Source: Roseateles puraquae (GTDB lineage: Bacteria > Pseudomonadota > Gammaproteobacteria > Burkholderiales > Burkholderiaceae_C). From it: a stretch of DNA of 64,000 nt. Under the pieces are notes generated by a model. That model made no database searches. It was not told the origin of the DNA and saw only the letters and a list, made by a program, of their open reading frames with translations. Positions 28,042-37,151 of the stretch are shown piece after piece; within the stretch, counting starts at the first letter, position 1, and each line of letters opens with the position of its first letter. Location: the NCBI RefSeq assembly GCF_002205845.1, contig NZ_NISI01000001.1, positions 1,054,001 through 1,118,000 of the forward strand, given 5' to 3'. A program made the translations under genes and the position numbers.

Positions 28042-28947
28042 CTACTTGCCGCGCAGCTTTTGCACGGCCGTCACGCCAGCCAGCACCAGCGCGCCGGCCA
28101 CCACCCCCACCAGGGCATTGGCGCCGTTCTCGATGAGCGCTGCCACGAGCCAGGCCTGACCTTCAACGAGGTGGGCGATGGCATGGTGCAAGGGCGCGAT
28201 GCCATGGGCCAGGATGCCGCCGCCCACCAGGAACATGGCAGCCGTGCCGAGCACGGTCAGCAGCTTCATCAGGCGAGGCGCTGCAGCCAGCAGGAAGCGG
28301 CCGACGGCCTGCGACACCGCCCCGGCCTTGCGAGACAGCCACAGGCCCACGTCGTCCATCTTCACGATGCCGGCCACGAAGCCGTAGACGCCGACCGTCA
28401 TCGCAATCGACACGGCGATCAGCACGGCCAGTTGCTGCTGCAGCGGCACACTCGCCACCGTCCCGAGCGAGATGACGATGATCTCGGCGGACAGGATGAA
28501 GTCGGTCCGGATGGCGCCCTTGACCTTGTCGCGCTCGTAGGCGGCCATGTCGACCTTCTCGTCGGCGACCGCCTTCACATGCTCGGCCCGGTGGGCTTCA
28601 TCCTCTTCAGGGCTGTGCAGGAACTTGTGCGCGAGCTTCTCGAAGCCCTCGAAGCACAGGAAGGCGCCGCCCAGCATCAGCAGCGGCGTGATCGCCCACG
28701 GCGCAAAGGCCGAGATGGCCAGCGCCGCCGGCACCAGGATGGCCTTGTTGATGAGCGAGCCCCAGGCCACGGCCCAGACCACCGGCAGTTCCCGGTCGGC
28801 CTTCACGCCGGTGACCTGCTGGGCGTTCAACGCCAGGTCGTCGCCGAGCACGCCCGCCGTCTTCTTGGCCGCGACCTTGGTCATGGTCGCCACGTCGTCC
28901 AGGACGGTGGCGATGTCATCGAGCAAAACGAGAAGGCTGGAGGCCAT
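28042..28947 (-). CDS. DUF808 family membrane protein (YedI-like)
   Basis: A 301-residue inner membrane protein of the DUF808/YedI family. The N-terminal [20 protein letters not shown] and [20 protein letters not shown] are typical, followed by [20 protein letters not shown] and several hydrophobic segments (for example [18 protein letters not shown]). Function is not established. The ATG at 28947 has GGCTGGAGG just upstream, a good binding site, while longer in-frame extensions have no homology features. Confidence 0.88.
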   Translation of the reverse strand: MASSLLVLLDDIATVLDDVATMTKVAAKKTAGVLGDDLALNAQQVTGVKADRELPVVWAVAWGSLINKAILVPAALAISAFAPWAITPLLMLGGAFLCFEGFEKLAHKFLHSPEEDEAHRAEHVKAVADEKVDMAAYERDKVKGAIRTDFILSAEIIVISLGTVASVPLQQQLAVLIAVSIAMTVGVYGFVAGIVKMDDVGLWLSRKAGAVSQAVGRFLLAAAPRLMKLLTVLGTAAMFLVGGGILAHGIAPLHHAIAHLVEGQAWLVAALIENGANALVGVVAGALVLAGVTAVQKLRGK

Positions 28948-29015
28948 GGGGCGTGCGTGGGTGCAAAAACCCGGGATGCTAGCCGCCCTGACGAGCGGCA
29001 TGCTCAACCAAAACC

Positions 29016-29471
29016 TTAGCGATAGTGCCGCGCCAGGCTCTCCGCCACGCAGACCGGCTTGGCCGCCCCTTCGGCTTCCACGGCGACTTCCACCGTCAAC
29101 TGCACCGCACCGCCAGCCACGTCGTCCATGGCCAGCAGCTTGAAGCCGGCGCGCAACCGGCTGCCCACCGGCACGGGCGCCGTGAAACGCACCTTGTTGA
29201 GGCCGTAGTTGACGACCATACGCGTCTCGCGCACCGCAAAGCCGGTCTCGAAGAAGTACGGGATCAGCGACAGCGTCAGGAAGCCATGCGCGATCGGGCC
29301 GCCAAACGGCCCGGCCTTGGCGCGCTCGGGGTCGACGTGGATCCACTGCCGGTCTTCGGTGGCTTCGGCGAAGGCGTTCACGCGGGCCTGGTCAACGGTG
29401 ATCCAGTCACTGTGGCCCAGCGGCTGGCCGACCAGGGCCTGGAGGTCGGCGAGGGTGTCGAAGATGCGCAT
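29016..29471 (-). CDS. MaoC-like (R)-enoyl-CoA hydratase family protein
   Basis: A 151-residue hot-dog fold protein. The catalytic region [20 protein letters not shown] fits the A-T-x-D-x(2)-x-H hydratase pattern with Asp and His, followed by [14 protein letters not shown]. This is the single-domain (R)-specific enoyl-CoA hydratase/MaoC type, which acts in fatty acid or polyhydroxyalkanoate metabolism; substrate is inferred. The ATG at 29471 starts [20 protein letters not shown], typical for the family. Divergent from the KefF-like gene with a 51 bp gap. Confidence 0.9.
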   Translation of the reverse strand: MRIFDTLADLQALVGQPLGHSDWITVDQARVNAFAEATEDRQWIHVDPERAKAGPFGGPIAHGFLTLSLIPYFFETGFAVRETRMVVNYGLNKVRFTAPVPVGSRLRAGFKLLAMDDVAGGAVQLTVEVAVEAEGAAKPVCVAESLARHYR

Positions 29472-29522
29472 GCGGGTGAGCGAGGTGGGAGCTGTCGTGC
29501 GGCCAAGGTAACCTAGCTCGCC

Positions 29523-30176
29523 ATGCCTGACAGTACCGCCCGCGACATCCTCGTCCTCGCCGCCCACCCCGACCTCGCCCGCTCACAGGTGACGCGCACC
29601 CTGCTCGACACCCTGCGAGCCTCCCCGGCGGCGGAGCGTGTCGAGCTGCGCGACCTGTACCGCCTCTACCCGGACTTCCACATCCACGTCGACGCCGAAC
29701 AGCGTGCGCTGCAGCAGGCCCGGCTGGTGGTCATGCTGCACCCGATCTACTGGTACAGCATGCCGGCCCTGCAAAAGCTCTGGCTGGACGACGTACTTCG
29801 CCTGGGCTGGGCCTACGGGCCTGGCGGCACCGCCCTGCATGGCAAGGACTTCTGGCTGGTCGCCTCCACCGGCGGCAGCGAGCAGGCCTATGCCCCGGGC
29901 GGACACAACCACCACGCCCTGGACGAGTTCTTGCTGCCTTATCACCAGTCGGCGCGCACCTGCGGCATGACCTGGCTGCCGCCCCAGGTGCTCTACAGCG
30001 CCCACCGCGCCACCGAGGCCCAGATCCAGGCCCACGCGGACCTCTTCGTGCAGCGGCTCATTCACTTCCCCGAATGGTGCGACCGACTCGCCGATCGCGG
30101 CGTGGGCGACGAGGAGGCCGTGGCACTGGACGAACGCCCCGCACTCTTCACGGCCTTGGACGGGGGTGCCGCATGA
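29523..30176 (+). CDS. KefF/KefG-type NAD(P)H quinone oxidoreductase
   Basis: A 217-residue flavodoxin-like oxidoreductase. ILVLAAHPDLARSQVTRTLL and VVMLHPIYWYSMPALQKLWL are typical of the NQO1/KefF family, as is LVASTGGSEQAYAPGGHNHH. In enteric bacteria KefF and KefG activate the KefC and KefB potassium efflux antiporters. Here the stop codon overlaps the start of the KefC-like gene (ATGA), strongly supporting an ancillary-subunit role. FMN would be the cofactor. Confidence 0.9.
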   Translation: MPDSTARDILVLAAHPDLARSQVTRTLLDTLRASPAAERVELRDLYRLYPDFHIHVDAEQRALQQARLVVMLHPIYWYSMPALQKLWLDDVLRLGWAYGPGGTALHGKDFWLVASTGGSEQAYAPGGHNHHALDEFLLPYHQSARTCGMTWLPPQVLYSAHRATEAQIQAHADLFVQRLIHFPEWCDRLADRGVGDEEAVALDERPALFTALDGGAA

Positions 30177-32008
30177 GTCACGGGAGCTGGCTGCAACTGC
30201 CCTTGGTCTTCCTGGCTGCGGCGGTGCTGGCCGTGCCGCTGGCGCGTTATCTCAGGCTGGGAGCCATCCTGGGCTACCTGGTCGCGGGCCTGCTGATCGG
30301 GCCTGCGGTGCTCGGGCTGGTGCCGGAGTCCAGCGCGATTCCCGAGGTGGCCGAACTGGGCGTCGTGCTGATGCTCTTCCTGGTCGGGCTGGAGCTCGAA
30401 CCCAAGCGGCTGTGGGCCATGCGCCGGCCGATCTTCGGCTGGGGCAGCGTGCAGCTGCTGGGCTGCGCCGCGGTGTTGACGGCGGTGGGCGTCGCCACGG
30501 GGCATCCATGGCGGCTGTCGCTGGTGGTGAGTCTGGGGCTGGCGATGTCGTCCACCGCGGTGGCGCTGGCCGTGCTGGCCGAGCGCAACCTCGGGCGCAC
30601 GACGGCGGGCGAGAGCATCCTGTCGGTGGCCCTGCTGCAGGACATCGCGGCCATCCCCATCCTGGCGCTGGTGCCGGTACTGGCACTCAGCGGCGCGCAC
30701 GGCGAGGACGAGGGCCAGACCTGGCTGGCTGCCGCCAAGGCCGTGGGCGCCATCATCACCATCGTGTTTGGCGGCCGCCTGCTGCTGCGCCCGGCCCTGC
30801 GCTGGATCGCCCACAGCAAGACGCCCGAGATCTTTACCGCCGCGGCCCTGCTGCTCGTGCTAGGTACGGCAGCGCTCATGCAGCTGGTCGGCCTGTCGAT
30901 GGCGCTGGGCGCCTTCCTGGCCGGCGTGCTGCTGGCCGAGAGCGAGTACCGGCGCGAGCTGGAGACCGACCTGGAGCCTTTCAAGGGCCTGCTGCTGGGG
31001 CTGTTCTTCATCGCGGTCGGCATGGGGCTGGACCTGAAGGCCGTGGCCGCGCAGCCGGTCTTCGTGCTGGGCGTGCTGGCGACCCTGCTGGTGTGCAAGA
31101 CGGTTGTGCTGGTCGCCATGGCCCGCGCGATGCAGATCCCGCTGGTAGAGCGGCCCGCCTTCGTCATCCTGCTGGCCCAGGGCGGCGAGTTCGGCTTCGT
31201 GGTGTTCCAGCTGGCGCAGAGCGAGGGCATGATCACCGCGGGCCAGAACTCGGCGCTGGTGGCGGCCGTGGCGTTGTCGCTGGCGCTCACGCCGCTGCTG
31301 CTGACCGGTGGCGACCGGCTCATGTCGCAGAAGCTCGCCCGCCTGGGCCAGAAGCACAAGCGCGACGAAGCGCCGCCGCCGCCCGCGCCCATCCTGATTG
31401 CCGGCAGTGGCCGCTATGGCCAGGTGGTGGGCCGCATGCTGCGCGCCAGTGGCCTGGAGGCCACCCTGCTCGACCAGGATTCCGAAGCCATCGAGGGCCT
31501 GCGCAGGTTCGGCTGGACGGTGCACTACGGCGACGCCACCCGGCTGGACCTGCTCAAGAGCGCTGGCGCCGCCACGGCCCGCATCCTCGTCATCGCGGTG
31601 GACGACATCGGCCAGAGCCTGGAGATCGCTGAACTGGCGCGCGAACACTTCCCGCAGCTCACGGTGGTCGCCCGGGCGCGCAACGTGCAGCACTACTACC
31701 AACTGCGCGAGGCCGGCGTGCGCCACATCGAGCGCGAGACCTTCGACTCGGCCTTGATGAGCGCCCGCAGCGTGCTCGAACTCACCGGCATGGAGCCCCA
31801 CGCCGCCCGCCGCCAGGCCATGCACTTCCGCCGCCACAACATCGAGGTGCTGGAGCGCATGCTGCCGCTGCAAAGCGACGAAGGCGCGCTGATCGCCGCC
31901 GCCAAGCTGGGCCGGCAGCAGTTCGAGCAGCAGATGGCGGCCGAGCGCGACGCCGAAGAAGCCCATCGCCGGGCGCAGCGCGGCGGCTGGGACAAGCACG
32001 ACGATTGA
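30173..32008 (+). CDS. KefB/KefC-type glutathione-gated potassium:proton antiporter (CPA2)
   Basis: A 611-residue inner membrane antiporter. Twelve or so hydrophobic segments fill about residues 1-385, including YLRLGAILGYLVAGLLIGPA and GLFFIAVGMGLDLKAVA. A C-terminal TrkA-N/RCK nucleotide-binding domain (about 400-520) begins ILIAGSGRYGQVVGRMLRAS and contains LLDQDSEAIEGLRRFGWTVH. Family members release potassium on electrophile stress, gated by glutathione adducts. The KefF-like partner is directly upstream with a 4 bp overlap. Confidence 0.93.
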   Translation: MSHGSWLQLPLVFLAAAVLAVPLARYLRLGAILGYLVAGLLIGPAVLGLVPESSAIPEVAELGVVLMLFLVGLELEPKRLWAMRRPIFGWGSVQLLGCAAVLTAVGVATGHPWRLSLVVSLGLAMSSTAVALAVLAERNLGRTTAGESILSVALLQDIAAIPILALVPVLALSGAHGEDEGQTWLAAAKAVGAIITIVFGGRLLLRPALRWIAHSKTPEIFTAAALLLVLGTAALMQLVGLSMALGAFLAGVLLAESEYRRELETDLEPFKGLLLGLFFIAVGMGLDLKAVAAQPVFVLGVLATLLVCKTVVLVAMARAMQIPLVERPAFVILLAQGGEFGFVVFQLAQSEGMITAGQNSALVAAVALSLALTPLLLTGGDRLMSQKLARLGQKHKRDEAPPPPAPILIAGSGRYGQVVGRMLRASGLEATLLDQDSEAIEGLRRFGWTVHYGDATRLDLLKSAGAATARILVIAVDDIGQSLEIAELAREHFPQLTVVARARNVQHYYQLREAGVRHIERETFDSALMSARSVLELTGMEPHAARRQAMHFRRHNIEVLERMLPLQSDEGALIAAAKLGRQQFEQQMAAERDAEEAHRRAQRGGWDKHDD

Positions 32009-32055
32009 TCGCCCCACCGGCCGCACCGGTGAACCGTGGCAGCGACAATCGCGGC

Positions 32056-32487
32056 ATGTTCGCCCCGTCCCAGCTCGAAGTCCGGCGCTTCTTCTGCGCC
32101 ACCTACCGCAAGTGGCGCGATGGCGCGCCGCTGATCCCGATGGAGGCGATCGCGGCCGACTGGATCGCCGAGCACCCGGAGTACCACGACGATCTGGCCG
32201 ACGAGGCCGCCGCGCTGGAGAAGGTCTACACGGTCGAGGAAGGCCGCACCAACCCCTTCCTGCACCTGTCCATGCACCTGACCATCACCGAGCAGCACGC
32301 CATCGACCAGCCCTCGGGCATCCGGCAGGCGGTCGACCTGCTGTCGGCCAAGCGCAATTCGCGCCACGAAGCCCACCATGTGGCGATGGAGGCCCTGGGC
32401 GAGATGATCTGGGCGTCGCAGCGCAGCGGCCTGCCGCCGGACGGCCACGCCTATCTCGACAAGGTGCGCCAGGCGGCCACGCGCTAG
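32056..32487 (+). CDS. DUF1841 family protein
   Basis: A 143-residue soluble protein, MFAPSQLEVRRFFCATYRKW at the start, with a central HLSMHLTITEQHAIDQPSGI that typifies DUF1841. The family is common in Betaproteobacteria and Gammaproteobacteria and has no known function. The ATG at 32056 is preferred over a TTG or ATC extension because the extra 17 codons overlap intergenic DNA. It is followed by a hairpin terminator shared with flgN. Confidence 0.9.
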   Translation: MFAPSQLEVRRFFCATYRKWRDGAPLIPMEAIAADWIAEHPEYHDDLADEAAALEKVYTVEEGRTNPFLHLSMHLTITEQHAIDQPSGIRQAVDLLSAKRNSRHEAHHVAMEALGEMIWASQRSGLPPDGHAYLDKVRQAATR

Positions 32488-32492
32488 AAGCG

Positions 32493-32521
32493 ACAAAGCC
32501 ACCCGCAGGTGGCTTTGTTCT
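32493..32521. terminator. Bidirectional intrinsic terminator between DUF1841 gene and flgN
   Basis: ACAAAGCCACC (32493-32503) pairs perfectly with GGTGGCTTTGT (32508-32518) around the loop CGCA, followed by TTCTTTC on the plus strand. The symmetry serves both convergent genes. Confidence 0.85.
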
Positions 32522-32538
32522 TTCAGGCGGGCCGGCGA

Positions 32539-32928
32539 TCAGGCCTGGAAGCTGCCGCCCGAGGAGCTGCGGCGCTCGGCCTTGCCGCTGGCGCCGTACA
32601 AGCCCGTGGGCTCGCTGGGGATCAGCACGTCCAGCGCGCGGTCGAGCGAGGCGTTGCCGCGCGCCAGGGTCTCGCGCTGGGCGGCGAGCAGGCCACCGGC
32701 ACGCACCAATCGGTTGCGCAGGGCGGCCGGCACGCCGCCGGTGCGGGCGGCTTCGCTGAAGCGTTGCACCGCGCTGGCGAGATGCTGATGCAGTTCGGCC
32801 GCGTGCTGCTCGATGGCGGCCGCGTCGCGACGCGACAGCGCATCACCCAGTTGATTGAGTGCCGCCTCGACGGCCAGCAACGGCTGCTCGAGTTCAGGGC
32901 TCAGCGAGGAGGCGGTGACAGCGGTCAT
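32539..32928 (-). CDS. flgN: Flagellar export chaperone FlgN
   Basis: A 129-residue largely helical protein with the FlgN-type pattern of a long helix (LSPELEQPLLAVEAALNQLG) and later RETLARGNASLDRALDVLIP. FlgN is the secretion chaperone for the hook-filament junction proteins FlgK and FlgL, both encoded downstream at 48.4-51.6 kb. Sequence evidence is modest because the family is divergent, but position directly after flgM (3 bp gap) makes the call firm. Confidence 0.85.
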   Translation of the reverse strand: MTAVTASSLSPELEQPLLAVEAALNQLGDALSRRDAAAIEQHAAELHQHLASAVQRFSEAARTGGVPAALRNRLVRAGGLLAAQRETLARGNASLDRALDVLIPSEPTGLYGASGKAERRSSSGGSFQA

Positions 32929-32931
32929 GGT

Positions 32932-33267
32932 TCAGTGCTTGTTGGCGCGCGCGTCGAGCAATTCTTGCGCATTCGCGACCAGTTTGTCGGCAATCGCCCG
33001 GGCGTTGACCGTGAACTTGCCCTCACTGATGGCCTTGGCGATGCGGTCGACCTTGGCGGCATCGAAGCTGCCGTCGTCGGCGTTGGTGCCGCTGGCCGCC
33101 AGCTTGGCGGTGCTGGAGATGGCGACCTGGGTGCTCGGCGCGGGTGCTGCCGTGGACGTCGTGCGGGCGGCGTCAGAGCTGCCCGCGGCCTCGGGTTTGC
33201 GTGCCGCAGGCCGTTGCTCGACCTTGGTCGAGCTGGCGCTTGCGTCAGGGCTGTTACCGATCTTCAT
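32932..33267 (-). CDS. flgM: Anti-sigma-28 factor FlgM
   Basis: A 111-residue inhibitor of FliA that is exported through the completed hook-basal body. The start MKIGNSPDASASSTKVEQRP is typical, the middle is disordered and Ala/Thr-rich, and the C-terminal helices DDGSFDAAKVDRIAKAISEG and KFTVNARAIADKLVANAQEL form the sigma-28-binding part. GGAG is located 8 bases before the ATG at 33267. Its own promoter has the FliA consensus, giving a feedback loop with fliA at the right end of the window. Confidence 0.95.
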   Translation of the reverse strand: MKIGNSPDASASSTKVEQRPAARKPEAAGSSDAARTTSTAAPAPSTQVAISSTAKLAASGTNADDGSFDAAKVDRIAKAISEGKFTVNARAIADKLVANAQELLDARANKH

Positions 33268-33326
33268 GGGCTTCTCCAGGGTGCGGGGCGGACCCCGCCG
33301 GGGGCATTACAGCGGAGTTTCCCCTT

Positions 33327-33353
33327 GTATCGGCCCCGCAGGCGCCAACTTGA
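33327..33353 (-). promoter_or_regulatory. FliA (sigma-28) promoter for flgM-flgN
   Basis: On the minus strand TCAA (33353-33350), a 15-base spacer, then GCCGATAC (33334-33327). This matches the sigma-28 pattern TAAA-N15-GCCGATAA with one mismatch in each box. The start codon of flgM lies 60 bases further. Confidence 0.85.
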
Positions 33354-33358
33354 GCGGG

Positions 33359-33383
33359 AACTGGCCGGTTTTTCCGGCCAGTT
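33359..33383. repeat. Perfect hairpin between flgA and the flgM promoter
   Basis: AACTGGCCGG (33359-33368) pairs perfectly with CCGGCCAGTT (33374-33383) around TTTTT. It is 22 bases after the flgA stop on the minus strand, so it may stop flgA transcripts, but on that strand there is no following T tract. Confidence 0.5.
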
Positions 33384-33405
33384 GTGACGATTCGTGGCGC
33401 TTTTC

Positions 33406-34101
33406 TCACAGCGACAGCTCCACGCGTCGCTCAGCCACGGCCCGGCCGCTGGCCACTCGGCCGCTCTCGAAACGCACCCGCACCTCCTGGCCCTCGAACC
33501 CCGGCGTCAGCGCCTGGGCCTCGGAAGCCACCGAGAACCCCTGGCCGACGGCCAGCACCTGCACGGTCTCACCCGCGGCAAACCACTGGCGCGACTTGAG
33601 GGCCGGCGCGCGCACGGCCTCGGCCGCCTGCAAGGGGCGACCCAAGGTGCGGCCGATGAGCAGGGCCGGGTCGGTGAACACGGCACCCGGCTCCGCAGCA
33701 ATGTCGATATCGGCCAGGGCCAGATGTTCTTGAGACAAATTCACGCCGGCCGGCAGTGGGCCGTTGGCCACGACGGCCCGGCCGAACACCGACACGCGGA
33801 TCGGCAGCGTCACGTTCCAGCGCGCCATGCCATCGGTGCAGCGCAGGCCGATACGGCTGCGCCCCCACACCGCCATGCCGGGTGGCAGATAAGGCTGCAC
33901 CTGTTGGCAAGGCGCCAGGCGAAGCCGGGCATCCAGCGCACCAATCTCGACCGCGACACGCGTGTTGGGCGGGGCCGCGGCCCGTGCGGCGGTCTCCGCC
34001 AGCGTGCGCACGCGCTCGACCAGGGCGGGGTCGAGCACGGTCTGCGCCGGCGCCGCCAGGGCGGCCAGCAGGCAAGCGACGAGCAGGCTGAGGCGAATCA
34101 T
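33406..34101 (-). CDS. flgA: Flagellar P-ring chaperone FlgA
   Basis: A 231-residue periplasmic protein with a signal peptide (MIRLSLLVACLLAALAAPAQ). FlgA helps assemble FlgI into the P ring. SAF-domain-like C-terminal half: VNLSQEHLALADIDIAAEPG, PALLIGRTLGRPLQAAEAV and ALKSRQWFAAGETVQVLAVG. The ATG at 34101 places the signal peptide correctly; an upstream extension to 34176 is not conserved-looking. It is divergent from flgB with a 145 bp gap that must hold the promoters for both. Confidence 0.93.
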   Translation of the reverse strand: MIRLSLLVACLLAALAAPAQTVLDPALVERVRTLAETAARAAAPPNTRVAVEIGALDARLRLAPCQQVQPYLPPGMAVWGRSRIGLRCTDGMARWNVTLPIRVSVFGRAVVANGPLPAGVNLSQEHLALADIDIAAEPGAVFTDPALLIGRTLGRPLQAAEAVRAPALKSRQWFAAGETVQVLAVGQGFSVASEAQALTPGFEGQEVRVRFESGRVASGRAVAERRVELSL

Positions 34102-34246
34102 GGCCGCCACTCTAGAGACGGGTCGGCAGCGTCTAGGCCCGAATTGAGCGGCTTTTGCCCCGCTGATCCCGCTCATGTTTTCGGGCCCGGTTCAGACAAT
34201 TTGCGAGAAGAGCCATCCCGGCCCTGCCCCTCGAAAGAGGCCCTCG

Positions 34247-34660
34247 ATGTTGAACCGACTCACCGACTCGCTGAACTTCCAGACCCAGGCGCTCACGCTG
34301 CGGGCGGAGCGCCAGCGCCTGCTCGCCAGCAACATCGCGAACGCCGACACGCCGGGCTACCAGGCGCGTGAGATCGACTTCGCCAAGGCCCTGCGCGAGG
34401 CGACGGGCGAAATCGCCACGGCGGGCGCCTTGCAGACCACCCAGCGCGGCCACATCGCCCCGCTGGCGGGCGCGCGCGGCGAGAGCGGCAAGGAATACGC
34501 GCTGCAATCCCAGACCAGCCTGGACAGCAACGGGGTCGACATGGACCGCGAGCGCGCGAGCTTTGCCGACAACACGGTCAAGTACGAGGCGACGTTGCGC
34601 TTCATCAACGGCTCGGTGCGCACTGCGCTGGACGCGATGAAGTCGCACAACCAGGCCTGA
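34247..34660 (+). CDS. flgB: Flagellar basal body rod protein FlgB
   Basis: A 137-residue proximal rod protein, first gene of the rightward flg operon. Typical start MLNRLTDSLNFQTQALTLRA and the rod signature LLASNIANADTPGYQAREID. GAAAGAGG upstream of the ATG at 34247 supports this start. Exported by the flagellar type III apparatus without a cleaved signal. Confidence 0.96.
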   Translation: MLNRLTDSLNFQTQALTLRAERQRLLASNIANADTPGYQAREIDFAKALREATGEIATAGALQTTQRGHIAPLAGARGESGKEYALQSQTSLDSNGVDMDRERASFADNTVKYEATLRFINGSVRTALDAMKSHNQA

Positions 34661-34677
34661 ACGAGGAGTAGACGGCC

Positions 34678-35094
34678 ATGTCGATGTTCCAGATCTTCAA
34701 CGTTTCCGGCAGCGCCATCAGCGCGCAGAGCCAGCGCCTGAACGTGGTGGCCAGCAACCTGGCCAATGCCGACACGGTGGCCGGCCCGGACGGCCAGGCC
34801 TACAAGGCGCGCCAGGTGGTGTTCCAGACAGCGCTGATGGGCGCCGGCAACGACAGCGGCAACGCCGGCGTGCGCGTGACCAACATCTCTGAAGACCAGA
34901 CCCCCGGCCGGCGCGTGCATGACCCCAAGCACCCGCAAGCCGATGCCGACGGCTATGTGACCTACTCCAACGTGAACCCGGTGGAAGAGATGGTCAACAT
35001 GATCTCGGCCTCGCGCTCCTACCAGAACAACGTCGAGGTGATGAGCACGGCCAAGAGCCTGCTGCTCAAGACCCTGCAAATGGGTCAGTCCTGA
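34678..35094 (+). CDS. flgC: Flagellar basal body rod protein FlgC
   Basis: A 138-residue rod protein. FNVSGSAISAQSQRLNVVAS with NLANADTV near the N-terminus and SNVNPVEEMVNMISASRSYQ at the C-terminus are the flagellar rod/hook heptad motifs. It is 17 bp after flgB and has a good ribosome binding site (GAGGAG, about 34661-34668). Confidence 0.97.
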   Translation: MSMFQIFNVSGSAISAQSQRLNVVASNLANADTVAGPDGQAYKARQVVFQTALMGAGNDSGNAGVRVTNISEDQTPGRRVHDPKHPQADADGYVTYSNVNPVEEMVNMISASRSYQNNVEVMSTAKSLLLKTLQMGQS

Positions 35095-35115
35095 CCGCCG
35101 AACGAAAGCTAAGCC

Positions 35116-35757
35116 ATGGATGTCACCGCGCTCAACGGCACCAGCACGCCGACCCAGACGACCTCGGCCAAGAATGCCGCCGAGACGCAGGACCGCTTCC
35201 TCAAGTTGCTCGTCGCGCAGATGAACAACCAGGACCCGCTCAACCCGATGGACAACGCCCAGGTGACCAGCCAGATGGCGCAGATCCAGCAGGTGACGAG
35301 CCTGTCGACGCTGGACACCAGCATCAAGCAGCTCGGCAGCCAGCTCGGCCAGATGCAGGCGCTGCAGTCGATCTCGCTGGTCGGCCGCGAGGTCAGCGTG
35401 CCGGGCAACAAGCTGCAGGTGACCGACGGTGTGGCCGAGGCGAGCTACGAGCTCGATGGTGCCGCGCAGAGCGTGAAGCTCGAGATCCTGGGCCCGGCAG
35501 GCAACGTCATCGACACCCAGCAGCTCGGCGCTCAGAGCAGCGGCCGCCAGGCCTTCACCTGGAACGCCGGCAAGCTGGCCGCCGACGGCAGCGAGGTGCA
35601 GTACCGCATCACCGCCACCAACGGCACCAAGGCCGTGACCAGCACCCTCTACGCCCACGACAAGGTGGACGCCGTCTACAGCGAGGGCGGCACCCTCAAG
35701 CTCAATCTCGCACGCCTCGGCCCGGTGGACTACACGGCCGTGTCGTCCGTCAACTGA
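35116..35757 (+). CDS. flgD: Flagellar hook assembly scaffold FlgD
   Basis: A 213-residue hook cap. The N-terminal conserved block QDRFLKLLVAQMNNQDPLNP and NAQVTSQMAQIQQVTSLSTL is unmistakable; the C-terminal part is a Tudor/FnIII-like domain (for example GPAGNVIDTQQLGAQSSGRQ). It caps the growing hook and is displaced by FlgK. Confidence 0.97.
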   Translation: MDVTALNGTSTPTQTTSAKNAAETQDRFLKLLVAQMNNQDPLNPMDNAQVTSQMAQIQQVTSLSTLDTSIKQLGSQLGQMQALQSISLVGREVSVPGNKLQVTDGVAEASYELDGAAQSVKLEILGPAGNVIDTQQLGAQSSGRQAFTWNAGKLAADGSEVQYRITATNGTKAVTSTLYAHDKVDAVYSEGGTLKLNLARLGPVDYTAVSSVN

Positions 35758-35788
35758 CCCAACCCCGCTCGACAGCAAGGACTCCCCC

Positions 35789-37126
35789 ATGAGCTTCCAG
35801 CAAGGCCTCTCCGGGCTCAACGCCGCGTCCAAGAACCTCGACGTCATCGGCAACAACATCGCCAACTCAGGCACCTACGGCGCCAAGGGTTCGCGGGCGG
35901 AGTTCTCCGACGTGTACGCCGCCGCGCTCAACGGCGCGGGCCAGAACCAGATCGGTATCGGCACCTCGCTGTCCACCGTGGCCCAGCAATTCACGCAGGG
36001 CAACATCACGACGACCGAGAACCCGATGGACCTGGCCATCAACGGCGGCGGCTTCTTTCAGGTCAGCGACGGCACCAACCCGACGCGCTACAGCCGCAAC
36101 GGCCAGTTCAAGGTCAGCAAGGACGGCTTCATCGTCAACAACGACGGCTTGAAGCTCATGGGCTACCCGGCCAACGGCGCCGGCGTCATCCAGCCGGGCA
36201 CCGCCCAGCCGCTGCAGCTGCCCACCGGCGGCATCCCGCCGGCCGTCACGTCCACGGTGAAGATGGAGTTCAACCTGGACTCCCGCCTGAAGGTCACCGC
36301 GCCGAGCAACGGCACCGCCACCGGCATGGACCTCAAGGACAGCACGACCTACAACAACGCCACCTCGCTCACCGTCTACGACGCCAAGGGCCAGGACGTG
36401 GCGGTGACCTTCTACTTCCAGAAGTCCGCCACCAACGCCGCCGGCGAGGACGTCTGGAACGTCTACGCCACCGCCAACGGCACGCCGTTCGACACCGATG
36501 CCACGGGCGCCGCCATCGCGCTGGACGCCAACGGCAACCCGACCACGCCCTACACCACCATCACCTTCCCGGCCACGGGCGGCTCGCCCTCGGCCATCCT
36601 GGGCAGCAGCGCCACGCCGCCGGGGGCGATCACCATGCCGGTGCCCGCCGGCACCAGCACCCGGGGCAACACGACGCTGGCCATTCCGAACATCCAGCTT
36701 GACCTGAGCGGTGCCACCGAAAACGGCAGCAGCTTCGCGGTGACCAACCTGACCCAGGACGGCTATGCCCCGGGCCAGCTGACCGGCATCCAGGTGGCCA
36801 ACAACGGCATCATCCAGGCGCGCTATTCCAACGGCCAGAGCAAGCCGGCCGGGCAGATCGAGCTGGCCAACTTCCGCAACCCGCAGGGCCTGCAGACCAT
36901 GGGCGGCAACGTCTGGATCCGCACGGTGGCCTCGGGCGACGCGGTGGTGGGTGTGCCGGGCGACGGCAACATGGGCTCGCTGCAGTCGGGCGCGCTGGAA
37001 GAAAGCAACGTGGACATCACGGCCGAGCTGGTCAACATGGTGACCGCCCAGCGTGCCTACCAGGCCAGCGCCCAGACGATCAAGACGCAGGACCAGGTCC
37101 TGCAGACCATCGTCAACCTGCGCTGA
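35789..37126 (+). CDS. flgE: Flagellar hook protein FlgE
   Basis: A 445-residue hook subunit. The N-terminus MSFQQGLSGLNAASKNLDVI with GNNIANSGTYGAKG and the C-terminus LVNMVTAQRAYQASAQTIKT are the terminal coiled-coil motifs. The middle contains surface domains with NGGGFFQVSDG near residues 85-96. Length is somewhat above the Salmonella protein (403), within family variation. Confidence 0.97.
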   Translation: MSFQQGLSGLNAASKNLDVIGNNIANSGTYGAKGSRAEFSDVYAAALNGAGQNQIGIGTSLSTVAQQFTQGNITTTENPMDLAINGGGFFQVSDGTNPTRYSRNGQFKVSKDGFIVNNDGLKLMGYPANGAGVIQPGTAQPLQLPTGGIPPAVTSTVKMEFNLDSRLKVTAPSNGTATGMDLKDSTTYNNATSLTVYDAKGQDVAVTFYFQKSATNAAGEDVWNVYATANGTPFDTDATGAAIALDANGNPTTPYTTITFPATGGSPSAILGSSATPPGAITMPVPAGTSTRGNTTLAIPNIQLDLSGATENGSSFAVTNLTQDGYAPGQLTGIQVANNGIIQARYSNGQSKPAGQIELANFRNPQGLQTMGGNVWIRTVASGDAVVGVPGDGNMGSLQSGALEESNVDITAELVNMVTAQRAYQASAQTIKTQDQVLQTIVNLR

Positions 37127-37151
37127 TCGCAACCCGGGCTGAGGGCGCACG

